Shown here piece after piece: positions 11,401 to 24,400 of a stretch of 64,000 nucleotides of DNA. The position numbers were made by a program, and so were the translations under genes. A model generated the notes under the pieces. It saw nothing but the letters and a program-made list of their open reading frames with translations. It had not been told where the DNA came from and searched no databases. This DNA comes from Hydractinia symbiolongicarpus. Its lineage: Eukaryota > Cnidaria > Hydrozoa > Anthoathecata > Hydractiniidae. Position 1 is the first letter of the stretch, and every line of letters begins with the position of its first letter. The DNA is taken from positions 9,941,501-10,005,500 of the forward strand of contig NC_079886.1 in assembly GCF_029227915.1 (NCBI RefSeq). Reading direction: 5' to 3'.

Positions 11401-12363
11401 ATAATAAATTGGATTTCAGTGTAGATTTCACTCGCACCATGATTAGTATTCTTTTAGATTATAGGATGAATATATTCTCAAGAAATTATATCTGTTTCTG
11501 TGCAAAGTTTTCACAGCATTTTTACTACTCATGCAAAATATTCTAATTTACTGTACCTTCGGCTACTCCTTCGATCTGATCACATTTTTACTTATTCATT
11601 TTTTTATTTTAGCCTTTCTAGATAACGTCAGCAAAACCTACCCGGAGATGAATCAGCATTTTAATAAAATGAAAAAATCAGTGCACAAGTATGTGATAAA
11701 TGGATTATTTTTTTGACAAGTTTGCAAGGAAAGAAATACTATGTTTTCTAGACTTGGTTTGTTTCAAATCAGTATTGCGAATTTTAAATTTCAAGTAACT
11801 CGCGTATAAATTATAAATATGTAGATCTATATAAATAAATGATGAGTGTAAAAGTCCTTTGATTTAAAGAGAGAAAAATGTTTTAGAGTAGAATTAAGAT
11901 GGCTGTATAAAAATGTATTCGTGTTGATATGCTATGATGTATTCTTTTTAGGACGTTCGCTACGTTAGACGCTAATAATGACCAAACTCTCAGTCTTGAA
12001 GAATTTAAAATATTTCTAAGTGATGTTGATAACAAGTTAAAGTCTTACCCTGCAACTGCACAAGTAGCCTCGCAACAAGGGAAATACGTTGCCACTCTTC
12101 TCAACAAGCATCCCGAAATACTGCAAGATGACCACTCTTCATGCGTTCCATTTACATACAACCATTTGGGTAGTTTTGCGTATGTGGGTGGCGAACGGGC
12201 TGTCCTACAGTTGCCTGTCATTGGATCGTTGACAGGCTGGGCGACAATGTGGTTATGGAGGGCGGCTTATTTAAACCAAGCTGTGAGTTGGAGGATGGAG
12301 TTTTTGATTGCGTTGGATTGGATAAAAGCGCATGCGCTGGGAAGGGATACTTCACGAATATAA
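8447..12363 (+). CDS. Alternative (type II) NADH dehydrogenase with two EF-hands, mitochondrial
   Basis: Seven exons: 8447-8942, 9045-9293, 9612-9745, 10248-10465, 10762-10931, 11613-11688 and 11952-12363. They join in frame to 584 residues. NDH-2 is a single-polypeptide, rotenone-insensitive NADH:ubiquinone oxidoreductase on the inner mitochondrial membrane; it does not pump protons. The FAD motif GSGWGA is at about residues 78-83, the NADH motif VVGGGPTG near 242-249, then AAGIAP, and the second FAD motif GIGDCA near 385-390. Two EF-hand loops follow, DADGNGELKLDE (409-420) and DANNDQTLSLEE (454-465). They sit between GDCA and TAQVASQQGKY, as in calcium-linked plant and fungal external enzymes. 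The basic N-terminus plus a hydrophobic segment (about 46-58) fits a presequence and anchor. The C-terminal tail with GWATMWLWRAAYL fits the membrane-binding helix. The family is absent from vertebrates. Confidence 0.92.
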
Positions 12364-14053
12364 GAGAAAGCAGCCCAAAGAATATAAACTAAATTCTAAA
12401 GATTGCTATATTATTGGCTTTTTAAAGCAACTCCTTCTTACTGAACCATTCAAATTTGGGTCTGACCAGTTGTTTAGTTTTTGTATATAATTTTTAACAT
12501 TATCATTGGCAGTATAATTACATAAATTAGCATTATTCTTCAGTCAGCCTTAGCACTTAAAAATTAAAACAATTTTAAATGTTACAGAACTGATACAGAA
12601 CCTTTATTTCAAGTAACCCTCAGATGGAATGAGATGTTTTTTATGATTTTCGGTTTGTCATTTATTTATTTATTTTATTGTGTAATAATATAGTATAGTA
12701 TATAATCTTATAAGAAATATTCAGGACATGCAAATATATATAGATCTGTGCATATACCATACAAACTAGCCTGTATTCTATACGAACTAGCCTGTGTTTC
12801 TTTTATTTTGTCTACCCTTTTACGTCATTGCTAAATTTGATGGTGGCGAAGTCCCTTGCTTGTTCTTCTTACTTTTCCAACCACACCAAAATTTAGTGCA
12901 AAAGGTATCTTGACTTTACTAACCAAACGTTTAAGAAAGGGTCCACTTGGTCAAAACATGGCGCTATTACACTGCACAATCTCAGATCTTTAAAATCTTA
13001 ATATCCATCATTTTCTGAAGTAAAACATCAAATTATTTGGAGGCATGATTCCCGTATAAAATAAGCGATATATTGATTCTTGCAATACGTTTTTGTCTGA
13101 GAGGAAAGCTTAAGAGGTTTAACTTAAAAAGACTGTTTTCCATGTGACGTGAGTTTTGATTTTGCGTTGAGAACATTGGACACGCATACCTGTAAGGAGA
13201 TAAAAAAAAAATAACAGACCACGTAAGTCAAATATATCTTTTACTTGTTGGTATTTTTATGAAAAGAAACTTATTTTTAAAAATGCAAACACAGTTACTA
13301 CAAGGATGTACCTATATTGGGCATGGACAGGGTTATTTTTGTTTATTTCGCAGAATTGATAAGGGCAATTTCCACTGTTCCCAAGTTTTTTTTAACCCTC
13401 CCCGTTTTCAATTAAGCACGGAAGAATACACCGTTTTGAAAAACTTTTTGTAAAAAAAACAACAACACGTATTTACATCAGTTTATAAAAGAGATCAACT
13501 CATTTTTTATTACATTAATATTTTCAATTGATCAAATGATGTTTGTTATCACTAGTAATTAGTCAGGGAGAAATGGGTACCGTAAAGTTGGGGTATGGTA
13601 GGGACAAAGTAGCTCTTTTCAAAATCGGCTATTTACGATGAAAGTGGAAACTTTATTTTATTGAAACATATCAACCCGCGCTCTATTTCACTCTTTAAAA
13701 TTGCAGACTAAAAGATTAACTGATTTCTCACAAATTTCGCGTCTAGGCATGTAAACAAGGCATGAAATCAGCAATTCAAGCTCTATCAAATAAGGAACCA
13801 CGAGAGAATAACTTTCTAAAAAGTTTCTCGATTATCTTATCTTACAAAAACTTCTGCGCTGAAACTAATGACCAAACACGAAATATCGATTCATATAAAC
13901 TGCATACCCAATAAATAGCCTCACCCCATATGTACAAACTTGTTAAAATATGTATGTATGTATATAAATTTGTGTCCTTTATGCATTATTTTTATAATTT
14001 TTTTCGTTAAAAAATCGAGTGTAAGGTGTGACTTCATGTCGTCTACACATATT
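12364..14053. other. Convergent 3' flanks of NDH-2 and calpain-7
   Basis: No gene supported. This is the tail-to-tail spacer of the two genes and should contain both 3' untranslated regions. A 64-codon plus frame at 13259-13453 has no support. A tandem TATG/TATA run lies near 13950-13968. Confidence 0.4.
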
Positions 14054-15431
14054 TTAAGCTACATTAAGTTTAAAAGCGCACGACGCTTGCACTTCTAAAA
14101 AGAACGGCCCTTCTTGTCCTTGGGAAAATGTGGATGGGATTATCAAGTATTTGCCTTCAGGAACATCTTTTATATCGAAAGCAACAAATCCCCATCTAAA
14201 AAAATAAATATTTTTTTAGACTATGTTATTATTCTCATTAAACTCACCAAACTCACTAGTAGCTAATATTTTTGCTTTGTCGTAGGATGCCTTATCTCTT
14301 CATTTTAAATGTTTTTGATTATTTAACCACAGTATAGGAAATAAGTTTAGATAATCATAATTTCAGGCTCGATCAGTAAAACTCGTATTAGGGCGTGACA
14401 GTTTTCACGTAATGCAAAAAATTTCTCAATCAGAGACAAACCTGTAATCTCCAGACGTCTTCTTATATTTTCCATCAATTGATCTTAGTTCGATACCGGC
14501 AGCATATTTTCTACAGAAAAGGTTGAATAAGGGTTGGTGTTATCGGAAACATTCTTGTAAGTTCTTATATTAAAGCGTAGGTTGTGCAACATGCATTATG
14601 CATTTTCCGTTCGTTCGACATATTATTTGCGTGTTAAGGTAAAGAAAGAACGTTATTAGCCGTTAAGGTTTTAACTTATATTCAAAAGAAGTAGATGGAA
14701 CTCAAAAGGTTGATTTCTGGGTAGAATAAATTTGGCTAATAAGATCAATAATTTTGTGTACGCTAATATTTGCAAAATAATAAAAGAACGTTATTAGCCG
14801 TTAAGGTTTTAACTTATATTCAAAAGAAGTAGATGTGAAAGGAAACCTCTTTTTTAATCACACTACCGCGAAACTTATGTACATATACGAAGTGCAAGGG
14901 TGTAAAAGGGGTGAAAAAGATTGTACCTGCTTGCTTCGAGTTTTATTAGAACTTGTGAAGGCGTGCTTGAGATCAACTCCAGCGGAATTTTCGGATTACT
15001 TTCATAAGTACTGAAATTTGCACAACCACCAGCTGTGTTTTTCGTCCATGAAACGGTTATCTACACAAGAAATTTAAAACTTGCTTCAAAAACGTTGAGA
15101 GGAAAGTTAAACAACCCAAGAACAAAAAGTAAACTTGAAACTAAGAACTTGTGTTGGAAGCTATATAAAAATAACCAAATAAATTACGCGTACCTTCTTT
15201 TTGGATGTGTAAACTTCTGGTACGGGCGATAAATGGAATTTCGCTGTAGAATGTACCTTTAAAAAAGAAATACTTATATATTTACTAACAAACTGGCACA
15301 AACGGACGGACAGAGAAAAACAGACGGACAGGCGACTAGCACAGGCAGACGGACGGACGGACGGACGGACGGACGGACGGACGGACGGACGGACGGACGG
15401 ACGGACGGACGGACGGACGGACGGACGGACG

Positions 15432-15467
<36 letters not shown>

Positions 15468-18400
15468 GTGCATAATACCAACCTTTAGCGAATAATAAAT
15501 TGTGTTCATTTTTTCATACTGCGACAACACCACTGTGTATTTGGAAGTTCCAGCAGGTGGCTTCATCTTGCATAAATAGTGCGGGGAATTAATTTTCGTA
15601 CCTTCGATGAATCGGTTATCTGTGTGAAAAAAACAGTTACATAAAAAATTGTATATGGATATAATTTATACCACGACTTTCATATCTTTCACATTTGCAG
15701 AACCACTCATACTAAATTACTTTGAGATTTTCCGAATAACATGGTGACAGCAAAAAATTTGGTACCTGGATAAAAGATTCTTCGACCATCAGATTTATAA
15801 ACATGAAGTGTTATAAATTCTTTATTTTCAGCAAAATCATCCTGAAAATAAATTCGTTAACATTTTTTGGTAGTTTTATTTAATAGATAAATTTCCCTTT
15901 AAATCATTGGCTTGTTTTTCTAGGTATATATGGGAAAAAATGCAAAAAATGATCCACATGAGACAAGATTTAAACTATTCCATCAATTAACCAGTCCATC
16001 AATTAGCCAGTGTTTTCGTCAGGTAATTCTAGATAGGGAGGATGAGGAGGGTTTGTTTGGGTTTTTTTTTAGTTCCGGCCATTAACATTCTGTTTGAATG
16101 CTAACGGAAGTTATTGAATTTTAACTATGATAAAAATTTCATGTAAATTTAAGATGTAGTTTCCAGTAATAGCCAACATCTAACGCTATGGGAAGCATGG
16201 GACCTCAAAGGATAAATAATAAAATTCAGCGAGCATGATGGCCATACGACGCAACAAAAAAGTGCTATTATAAAAATAGAGCCCCAAATTTCCGAGTTAT
16301 CTGGCTATGTATTCAGCACCTTTATAGCAATGTTAGTTTCCCGCATTAAAAAAGTCAATAATATATATTAAATGGTCTGTGAAAAATCCCATTTAGTCGC
16401 ACACTTTCTTCTAATGGGTATTTTTTATGCACTGACGGTGTTAAGTGAGTAGCAGCAATCTTTACTTTCACAACGTATCCGGAGCATGGAGGACCGAAAA
16501 ATAATATTTGGAGATAAACGAAGAGTATATAGAATTACCCTTTCAGTTATATGGCGTGTTAACAATATCCAGAGAACACATCCTTCGTTACCTGCTTGAA
16601 CTTCTAATCGATATTGAGGATTGTCGCCTGACAAAATAAAATGAAATAATGGGACATTGTGACAAACAAACAAACAAACAAACAACGCGAAATGTGTCTA
16701 AAACAATAGCTACTCTGTAAAGTGGATTTAAAATGAAAAGATGGAGCCATTCAGAAAAGATAAAAGCAATAAATGACAAAAGAGGGGTTTACAAAATAAC
16801 AAGGAATAACTTGTCTACGGGGACGGGCTCCAAGAAGGAGGTGCTGAATTAGTGCACAGCATGGACCTGCAGTAATTATTTGAAAAATATTTAATGGAAA
16901 AGTAATCCTTCTATCAACAATTCGGCACACGATGAAAAAGTGTTCCATTTGGCACTTGTAAGTTTACCTATATTGTATGCATCTTTCACAGGACCTTCTG
17001 CAGCTTGCCATTTCCTGAAATCCACAACAAACAAACTTGTGTACAAACGAAAGAAATTTTTTTTCCAGATGGCTTTAATAAAAACATTTTGCGAATAAAT
17101 TTTCGCAATTTTCATTTTTTATACAAAATGCAGATTTTTTTTTTTTTTGCAATTAGATGCTTTCATGAGGAAAGTATGAAATAAATGTTTTAATGGAAAT
17201 GCTTTATTTGAATATTTTTCATGGAAAACGATAACAAGAAAGTGTATGACAAGAAAACACGATATCAAGGTTTATTTTTTACACAGCATCGTCTTACTCA
17301 CTATCTGCATGAATTTCAAATAATTTTGCTATTCAATTTTTCTTTTTGCGGTTGATCAACTTTAGCCACATTTGCATACATTATTTTGCGATTTGGTCCA
17401 AAAAAAACCGGCAATTTTACGGATAGGGTGTAAAATCGCAAAAATTTCTGCAAATGCAAAAATGAACACAAACAAGTACAACTACTTACGAATGATACGT
17501 AAATTTGTATGGAAATAACTTTGGATTCCAGTTCATATAAATAACATCGTAAAATCTTCGAAGTGACTCCCAGTTGATCCAGAAAACGCCTATTGCAGAA
17601 GAATATGTATCTTGCACAGGGTCTTACAAAAAAATATGACAAAGTCTTCTTTCCAGTTAGTACACGGTTAAACAAAACATCACACAAGGTCCGTTCTTAT
17701 CACCTGGTCAGTGCGATGAAGAAGACAATGCTCATCAACTGAGCAAAACAAGTCAAATCCTTATGTGCTTCATAAACAGTGTCATCAACGTTGCACTAAA
17801 TGTGAGATTTTGTTAAAATATTCAGACTTACCATTATCATTTTGAGCAGCTTTAACATGATTGTAACGTAGTATTCGTTCTAACTCCGGTGTCCAACTTT
17901 CAGAATCTGTATCCGAGTATTTACCCTATGACAAACAATTTGTTAAAATTACATATAAACCTTCGCATGTCTTTTGTTGTTGTTGTTATTGTTGTTGTTA
18001 TTTGTTTATCACGCTTTTTTTTATGAGAAAACCGTTTTTTGACCTGAGCCTCAATCTTCTTAGCAAAATTCCTGAATATAGCCTGAAATTTTCTTAAATT
18101 TTTTATTCCTCTATTTTCTCTGTTTTCTTAATAAATAACTTTGATAGTTTATCAACAGCTGTAAATAACATAGTTATGTATTTTATTTAAGACATAAATA
18201 TCAAGGTCTCCAAAAATTAGCTGTCAACACGTTAAGGCTAGGGATTTTCTTAAGATTTTGAGGTTTTTGAGGCTCAATTTCTTATAAAAATGTTCTTACT
18301 AAAAAAAGATTTAAAAATTAAACAATGAAAAGAATTCTACATTACTAGTCCTAAAAAAAGAGCATCAACTCTTACCTTCCATCTTAAATGACTCCAAGGA

Positions 18401-21400
18401 TTTTTTAACTGACACAGTCGTTTACCCTAGAATGCAGAAGTAAACATGTTAAGGCTTGTAGTGTCATTCTACGTAAAGATAATAAACTTGGTAGTAGCTT
18501 ATTACACGACACTGTTGATTAACAGCAAATCAAAAATTTTTAGACTTATTTCAAAAACACTATGTTTAAACATTCATTAAAGAGGTTACTCCCAAGTAAA
18601 TGCTGAGAGCGAATTATTCAATACCATACCTGTACTTTTTTCACATCCAACACCGCATATGCATGTGTAGGAACAAGTCCTGCTCTCTCTGCATCTGTGT
18701 CACTTAACATTCCAGTAGCTGCAGTTACTAGAACATCTCCTACATAGAGGGTGAATTGTTGAGTTGACTGTCCATAGAATGCAAAGGAACAGAAGAATTG
18801 TTAGCACAGTTAATACGGCTTTCATTAAAAGAGAATAGGAATTTTTAGATAACAACACAATAAAAAATGATAAAATCAAGTTGTATTGCCATTAAAACTG
18901 ACGGAAAATAATAATGACAGTCCAATAACAGAAACAAAAAAACAAACACGCCTGCAGTGCAGTCTTGTGATCAACACCATACCTTTTTCCAACCCAGATA
19001 CAAGTCTATCAAAAAGTACGTCATGATTCACATCTTCGGATTTTAAAGAGGCTCTTTCAGGTATCCAACCAGTTAAGGTGTTCAAATCTATATTCTAGAA
19101 TGAAAAGATGTGTTTTACCATATCTGAATATTTTACAATGTTTACACCTGTCAATGTGTGGGTCTACTTACAGAGTTCGATCCAGGAAAGTCATAGCCAC
19201 CCATAACCTAAAAATTAATGTAAGGATTGGTTTTCATGATTTAATAAAGAACATTGAATAATCTTCCAGGTAAAGTCAAGAACCTAGATAATAATTAGTA
19301 TTTTGTTTCCAGTAAAGCTTATTAGTTTATATGAAAATTACTTACTATTTGGCATTATGAAAAACACACCGTATATATATATATGCTCATTGACCAATAA
19401 CGTTACCCCCCCTCCCCCCCCCCCAAAAAAACACAAAAAATCAGCAACTCAGACAACCAAATAGTAAAGAGCTTGGATAAACTCGTGTATTAACAATAAA
19501 CACTTTCACAATAGTTAATTTCAATATCAATGTCTGATTCCTCTTTACATTCATAAGTCTCTTTATCTTCTACTTTATGTATACGTTCTTAAAAGATCAC
19601 ATAGTATTTGAACTTTCATGAAATATTTTCTACACCTTGATTCGGAAATAAAAATAGTATCTCGTTAAACAGGTCAATGCATCTATACGTAAGTATTAGC
19701 TCATAGACCTTTTAAGTAGGGTGGTCTTATTTGTGGAGTAATGAGATAACACACATTAACCTAAATAACTTACTTTCATGTATGCTTTTTCTAAAAGACT
19801 GACCCAGAATTCATCTTCATTTTGTGAGAACGAACATAATAATTGGTTATTTTTTCCTAATGGCAATTTGTCATCAATAATCACCTACAAAAAAAAATAA
19901 TATGAAAATGTGAAAGGATTGAAACATTCTGTTGACACTTACATGTTATATGCTTATTTCATCAATATAAAGAATAATGAAAAAATCAAGCGGACAAAAA
20001 ATTGGAGGCAGAGTAAATTGCAGGTGACGTAGAATCAAGTTGCTAATCCATTTCAATATAAACTTAATAAGAGAAGATCACAACTGGGTCAATGTATTGA
20101 CAAGTGATTAGCTTGCCTTTCTCGCAACACCATTGAATTTCAACTTCACCATATATTTACCACAAGGGTTAATCATTGGAGTGCCATCTTTCTTTTGAGG
20201 ATATATAATGCTAGAAAAAAATATCAAAATTGATTTACAGCAAATATGCAGTTACGGCACAAAGCTAAAACAGTGAGAGTTTCGTAAAACCAATAAAAGA
20301 TGAGCATCAGTTGAACCATTGTGGCACTGATTCAGTGCACTTTAACTTGGCTAAAATTTAGATATTGTTTTGACTGCACATGAACAGGTGTCTCGTTCAT
20401 ACTTTTTTAAAACTGCCATTGCTTCTTCATTACAGATAGTAAACAAGGCAATTTTCCAGCACGGGAAAACAGCATGAAGCTCTACCCCTACAATACTCAC
20501 AGAGCAACAAAAGTTGTTATTGCATGTTCAACTTTAAAAGTATTAAATTTTGTTTATACAAAAAATATTATACATGTTAAGTTTTTTAATTAAATAATAA
20601 AATCCACGGGTTTGCCCGACCTTTATTTACAGCATTTTTGTGTCCCGCTATTGTGTGTCTCGTTACGTATACGGGTATTATTATATAGATAAATTTGATT
20701 ATGTCATTAACAAGACAGTTTTTATGCACAGCTATAGGTGTTATCAACAACAAGCAATGATCAAAATTATTTTCATCTCAGATTAAGTAGATAGAATCAA
20801 TAACTAAATTAACATCCCTTTTCAAATATTCACTTCCCAAAATGCAGCTAATCATACTTCTGAATAACAATAATTTGATAAGAAATACGGTTAATATGAT
20901 TCTTCTGTCTATACCATCTATGATTTTTCTTGCTGTCAAACCAGACAACTAAAACACTCGATGAAGGCTTTTTGTTGCACGCATGCCACGATCTTCCAAC
21001 AAAACCTGAAAAACCCTTGGACTAGAACACAGGTTTATTTATTTTATATTTCGATACCTGATGAAATATATTACTTTTCCCTGGTATATAAGTCATACAC
21101 CATACAGATATTGAATCATAGTCCACATCCCCTGCATCATTATTTTTATCCGCATGGTACTTTGAATGTCTTTTTAAACTTTGTAATTACTTAGAGTTAC
21201 TTCCTTTGTTGACTAGCAGAGTCCTGTCAATTGAGGTAAAAGGTAGGTTGTATGCGGCCTGTGTAAAAAGTGGTATGTTGTACGGTAGTGAGACATGGGC
21301 AGTGAAGCAGGAAGATCTTGACCGTTTAGAAAGGAATGATATGAGGATGGCTAGGTGGATGTGTAACGCCAGTCTGAGAGACAGAAAGAGTTCAGATGAG

Positions 21401-24400
21401 CTAAGAAGCAGGCTAAGTCTCCGTAGAATTAAAGATGTTATCCAGATAAGAAGATTGAATTGGCTGGGGCACTTGGAAAGAATGGAGGAGGATAATTGGG
21501 TAAAAAAGTGTAGAGACTTGATAGTTCCCAGGGCAAAGTCCAGAGGCAGACCAAGAAAGACTTGGCAGGAGGTTATAAGGACAGACTTGATACAGAGGAA
21601 GTTGAGTTTAGATCTAACACAGTCTAGATCAGATTGGAAGAGGGTCATTAATATACCCCGTCCAACCAATGCTAGCATGGAAAACGGACCTTAAGCCGAG
21701 AATGATGATGATGATGATGATGACCCTCATAACTTAGCATCCAAATGTTGCTTTTACATGTAAGGAACCATCTAGTTTTGTAGTAAAAATTTAAATTGTC
21801 ACCTACCTAGTTATTAGTCGTTTTTTAAACTGTCTTTCATAAGCAGCACTTATAGCAAGAGATGCAACGAACGAACAATCTGACACTATGGTCTAAATCA
21901 TAAAAGTAAATTTATTGTTAGATTGTGGTAAAACCTAAGTGAATTTGTTTGTCATACATATTTCCTGCATCAGCATTTTGTGCATACTTGTTTGCCTGTT
22001 AGAACGAAGTAATGAAATTAATCTGCCAAGGGTTCTGAAAAAAATCCGCAGCGTAGAAAAGTTAAATCTGTTATTAGTTTTCGCCAATCATCAGCAAGTA
22101 ATTTTAATTTTGACTAATCTAAATCAGTGATTTCTTTAAACTAATAGCAATAAAATTATTTGGCATTTATAGAACAGCTTAGTCAACATCGACAAGCTGA
22201 AAGAAATATCTTTAACTACCACGTTGCAAAGCACCATTAATAAAACTTGCTTCATTCAACAGTATCTTCCTAGGGGTTACAATCAAGCCTTTTAATCGAA
22301 GGCAAAAGGCAATGAAAACATATCCAAATTCTGTTGCAGAACATTGGATACGACTTCTTCACAGACACTTATTTTCAGTACACACTAACAAGCGTCAAAT
22401 GATAAAAAAGCTTTAAATACCTGTTTGATGCTGAAACTTGACACAGCATATATCATTTTAGGATCTTGGCAAATATCTGATGGCCTGAACAAATCATAAA
22501 ACAAAAATTGCTAACAAAGCAAAATAATATTTTAAAATGAAATTTTAAATAACATTACGTAAGTCAATACCTGACCCAACTTGCAAATTTACTTTTCTGT
22601 TTTGGTGCAAGTGCTAAATTTCCACCAGGGTCACTACAATTAAAAGTAATGCAGACTGAGACAATAATTAATTAATAATAAATAACATTGGTTAAACTAG
22701 TTTTTAACCTGAATGGAATTCGATAAGCAAACCGCTCATTTAAATCAACATCCATCCACGGTGGGAAAACTCTGTTGTTAACATGTGAAGTGTGTCTAAA
22801 ATAAAAAAAATAGAAAATAAACTTCACAGATAAAGAAACTATTAAGATTAAAGTATTGTTAAACAACAGCAAAGAAATTGATTCCACCATTAATACTTCA
22901 TGTTAATGGCATAATGATGTTAAAAAAGTTGGTCCCAGGATTTTCAACTATCCCCATTAAAAATAATTTATAGTGTCACACAGTCAATGTCACAATGATA
23001 AATTTCTTTAAATTCTGTTTAAAATATTGTATTATCACAGGCTTACAAGACACAAAACATACACCACACCACACATTGTCCAAAAACCATACCACACAAT
23101 GCGCAAAAACCAAGAATTCACACCACAGTTATTTAAAAAAAAAAATTTTTGGACATGATCAGTGGAGCTCTGAGACTAAAGAGTTTTGGTAACCCTAACT
23201 TTTCACATACTTAGTAACCTATATATTTCAATCTTTTCTATTATAACACTCTTGTCAAGATTTTAATATTCAGTCCTAGCAATTCCTCTTTAAACTGAAA
23301 CGTTGCCCATAATTAATTCTGCCAAATATAGTTCCAGTGTTATTCACTTGTAAAATTATGCAGAAAAGACGTAATTATTGAAGAAAATGTTATTAACAGC
23401 AAATATGGTGAATAACTTAAATTTTACAATGGTCTTTATAGTACTGCACTGCCTGAGCTAAATCTTCTGATAGCATTTTCGTTTTTCTTTAAAATATTTC
23501 TCCTTTGGATATTTTTTCTTTCAACAGTGTTTTATGCATCAGAGGATGCTACCCAAAAATCTTTCAATATAAACAAAGGCCAACTGTTTAAAAAATATGA
23601 ACAAATGAGCAGAAAAATCTGCATACCCTTTCAACATGACTAACCCAAAGTTCGTTTTAAAACAGAAGTCGTAAAACACTGAGTGAATAATGTAGCTGTT
23701 TGGATAGTAAAAAGAGGGTGCAGCTACTAGGCATTATTCTTCAGATTTTTGCAATAAAAAGGGAGTCTCAAAAATGTTCCCTATGTAAACTTTAAAAAAG
23801 AGGGGGCAGACAGTCTGTTAAATAAAAAATACCTCAACGTTTCAATTTCTTTTTTTGATAACTTAGGTTTTCCATCAGGAACATGTTTCAAACTAAGTCT
23901 GTTGACAGCAGGCATCTGCGCCGTACTAGCAGCAGCAGTTCTTGTTGCAGGCCTTGACTTGTTCCCACTTTTTATTGCTTCAGCCCTAAAATTATTTATC
24001 ACTTATTTACAGCATTATTTCCATGGCATAGACAATTTTAAAATATCATGCTTTATGTACCTTCCCAAGGCTCCTGTTGTCCATTTTTTCAATTTATCCT
24101 TTGTTAAAGGATCTGAAATTTTCTTACTCTAAAATTAAATACAATAGTACTAAGTTTCATATAAAAACGTTTTTTTACATAGAATAAGATCATCTAAAAC
24201 AAGCATTTTTATTCATCAACCAGTTTTACAAAATATTCATTCGTGCCTTTTCTAAGCACAATTCGACAACATCAGTGTATAGTGGTAGTGCGGTTTGTGG
24301 AGATCCATTTTCATCTTCAGACATTGCTTGAACCAAAAGAAACTCAATCTGCTCCATCTCTTTCTGAAAAAAATTAGATATCTTAAATTATAAGAATGTA

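Noticed and set aside
15567-15601. A 35-base intron in calpain-7
   Set aside because: GTACGA and GCAAG at its ends look like splice sites, but reading straight through gives a perfect family match (INSPHYL) and 35 bases is too short for an intron.
16560-16580. Splice donor GTAACG inside the calpain-7 exon at 16539-16627
   Set aside because: Use of it would remove the conserved WILLTRHIT segment. Reading through to the donor at 16538 keeps the family alignment.
21206-21694. Host protein-coding gene of 162 residues
   Set aside because: The sequence matches LINE reverse-transcriptase C-termini, ends in a LINE-like tail and has a second copy at 38082-38228. It is a transposon remnant.
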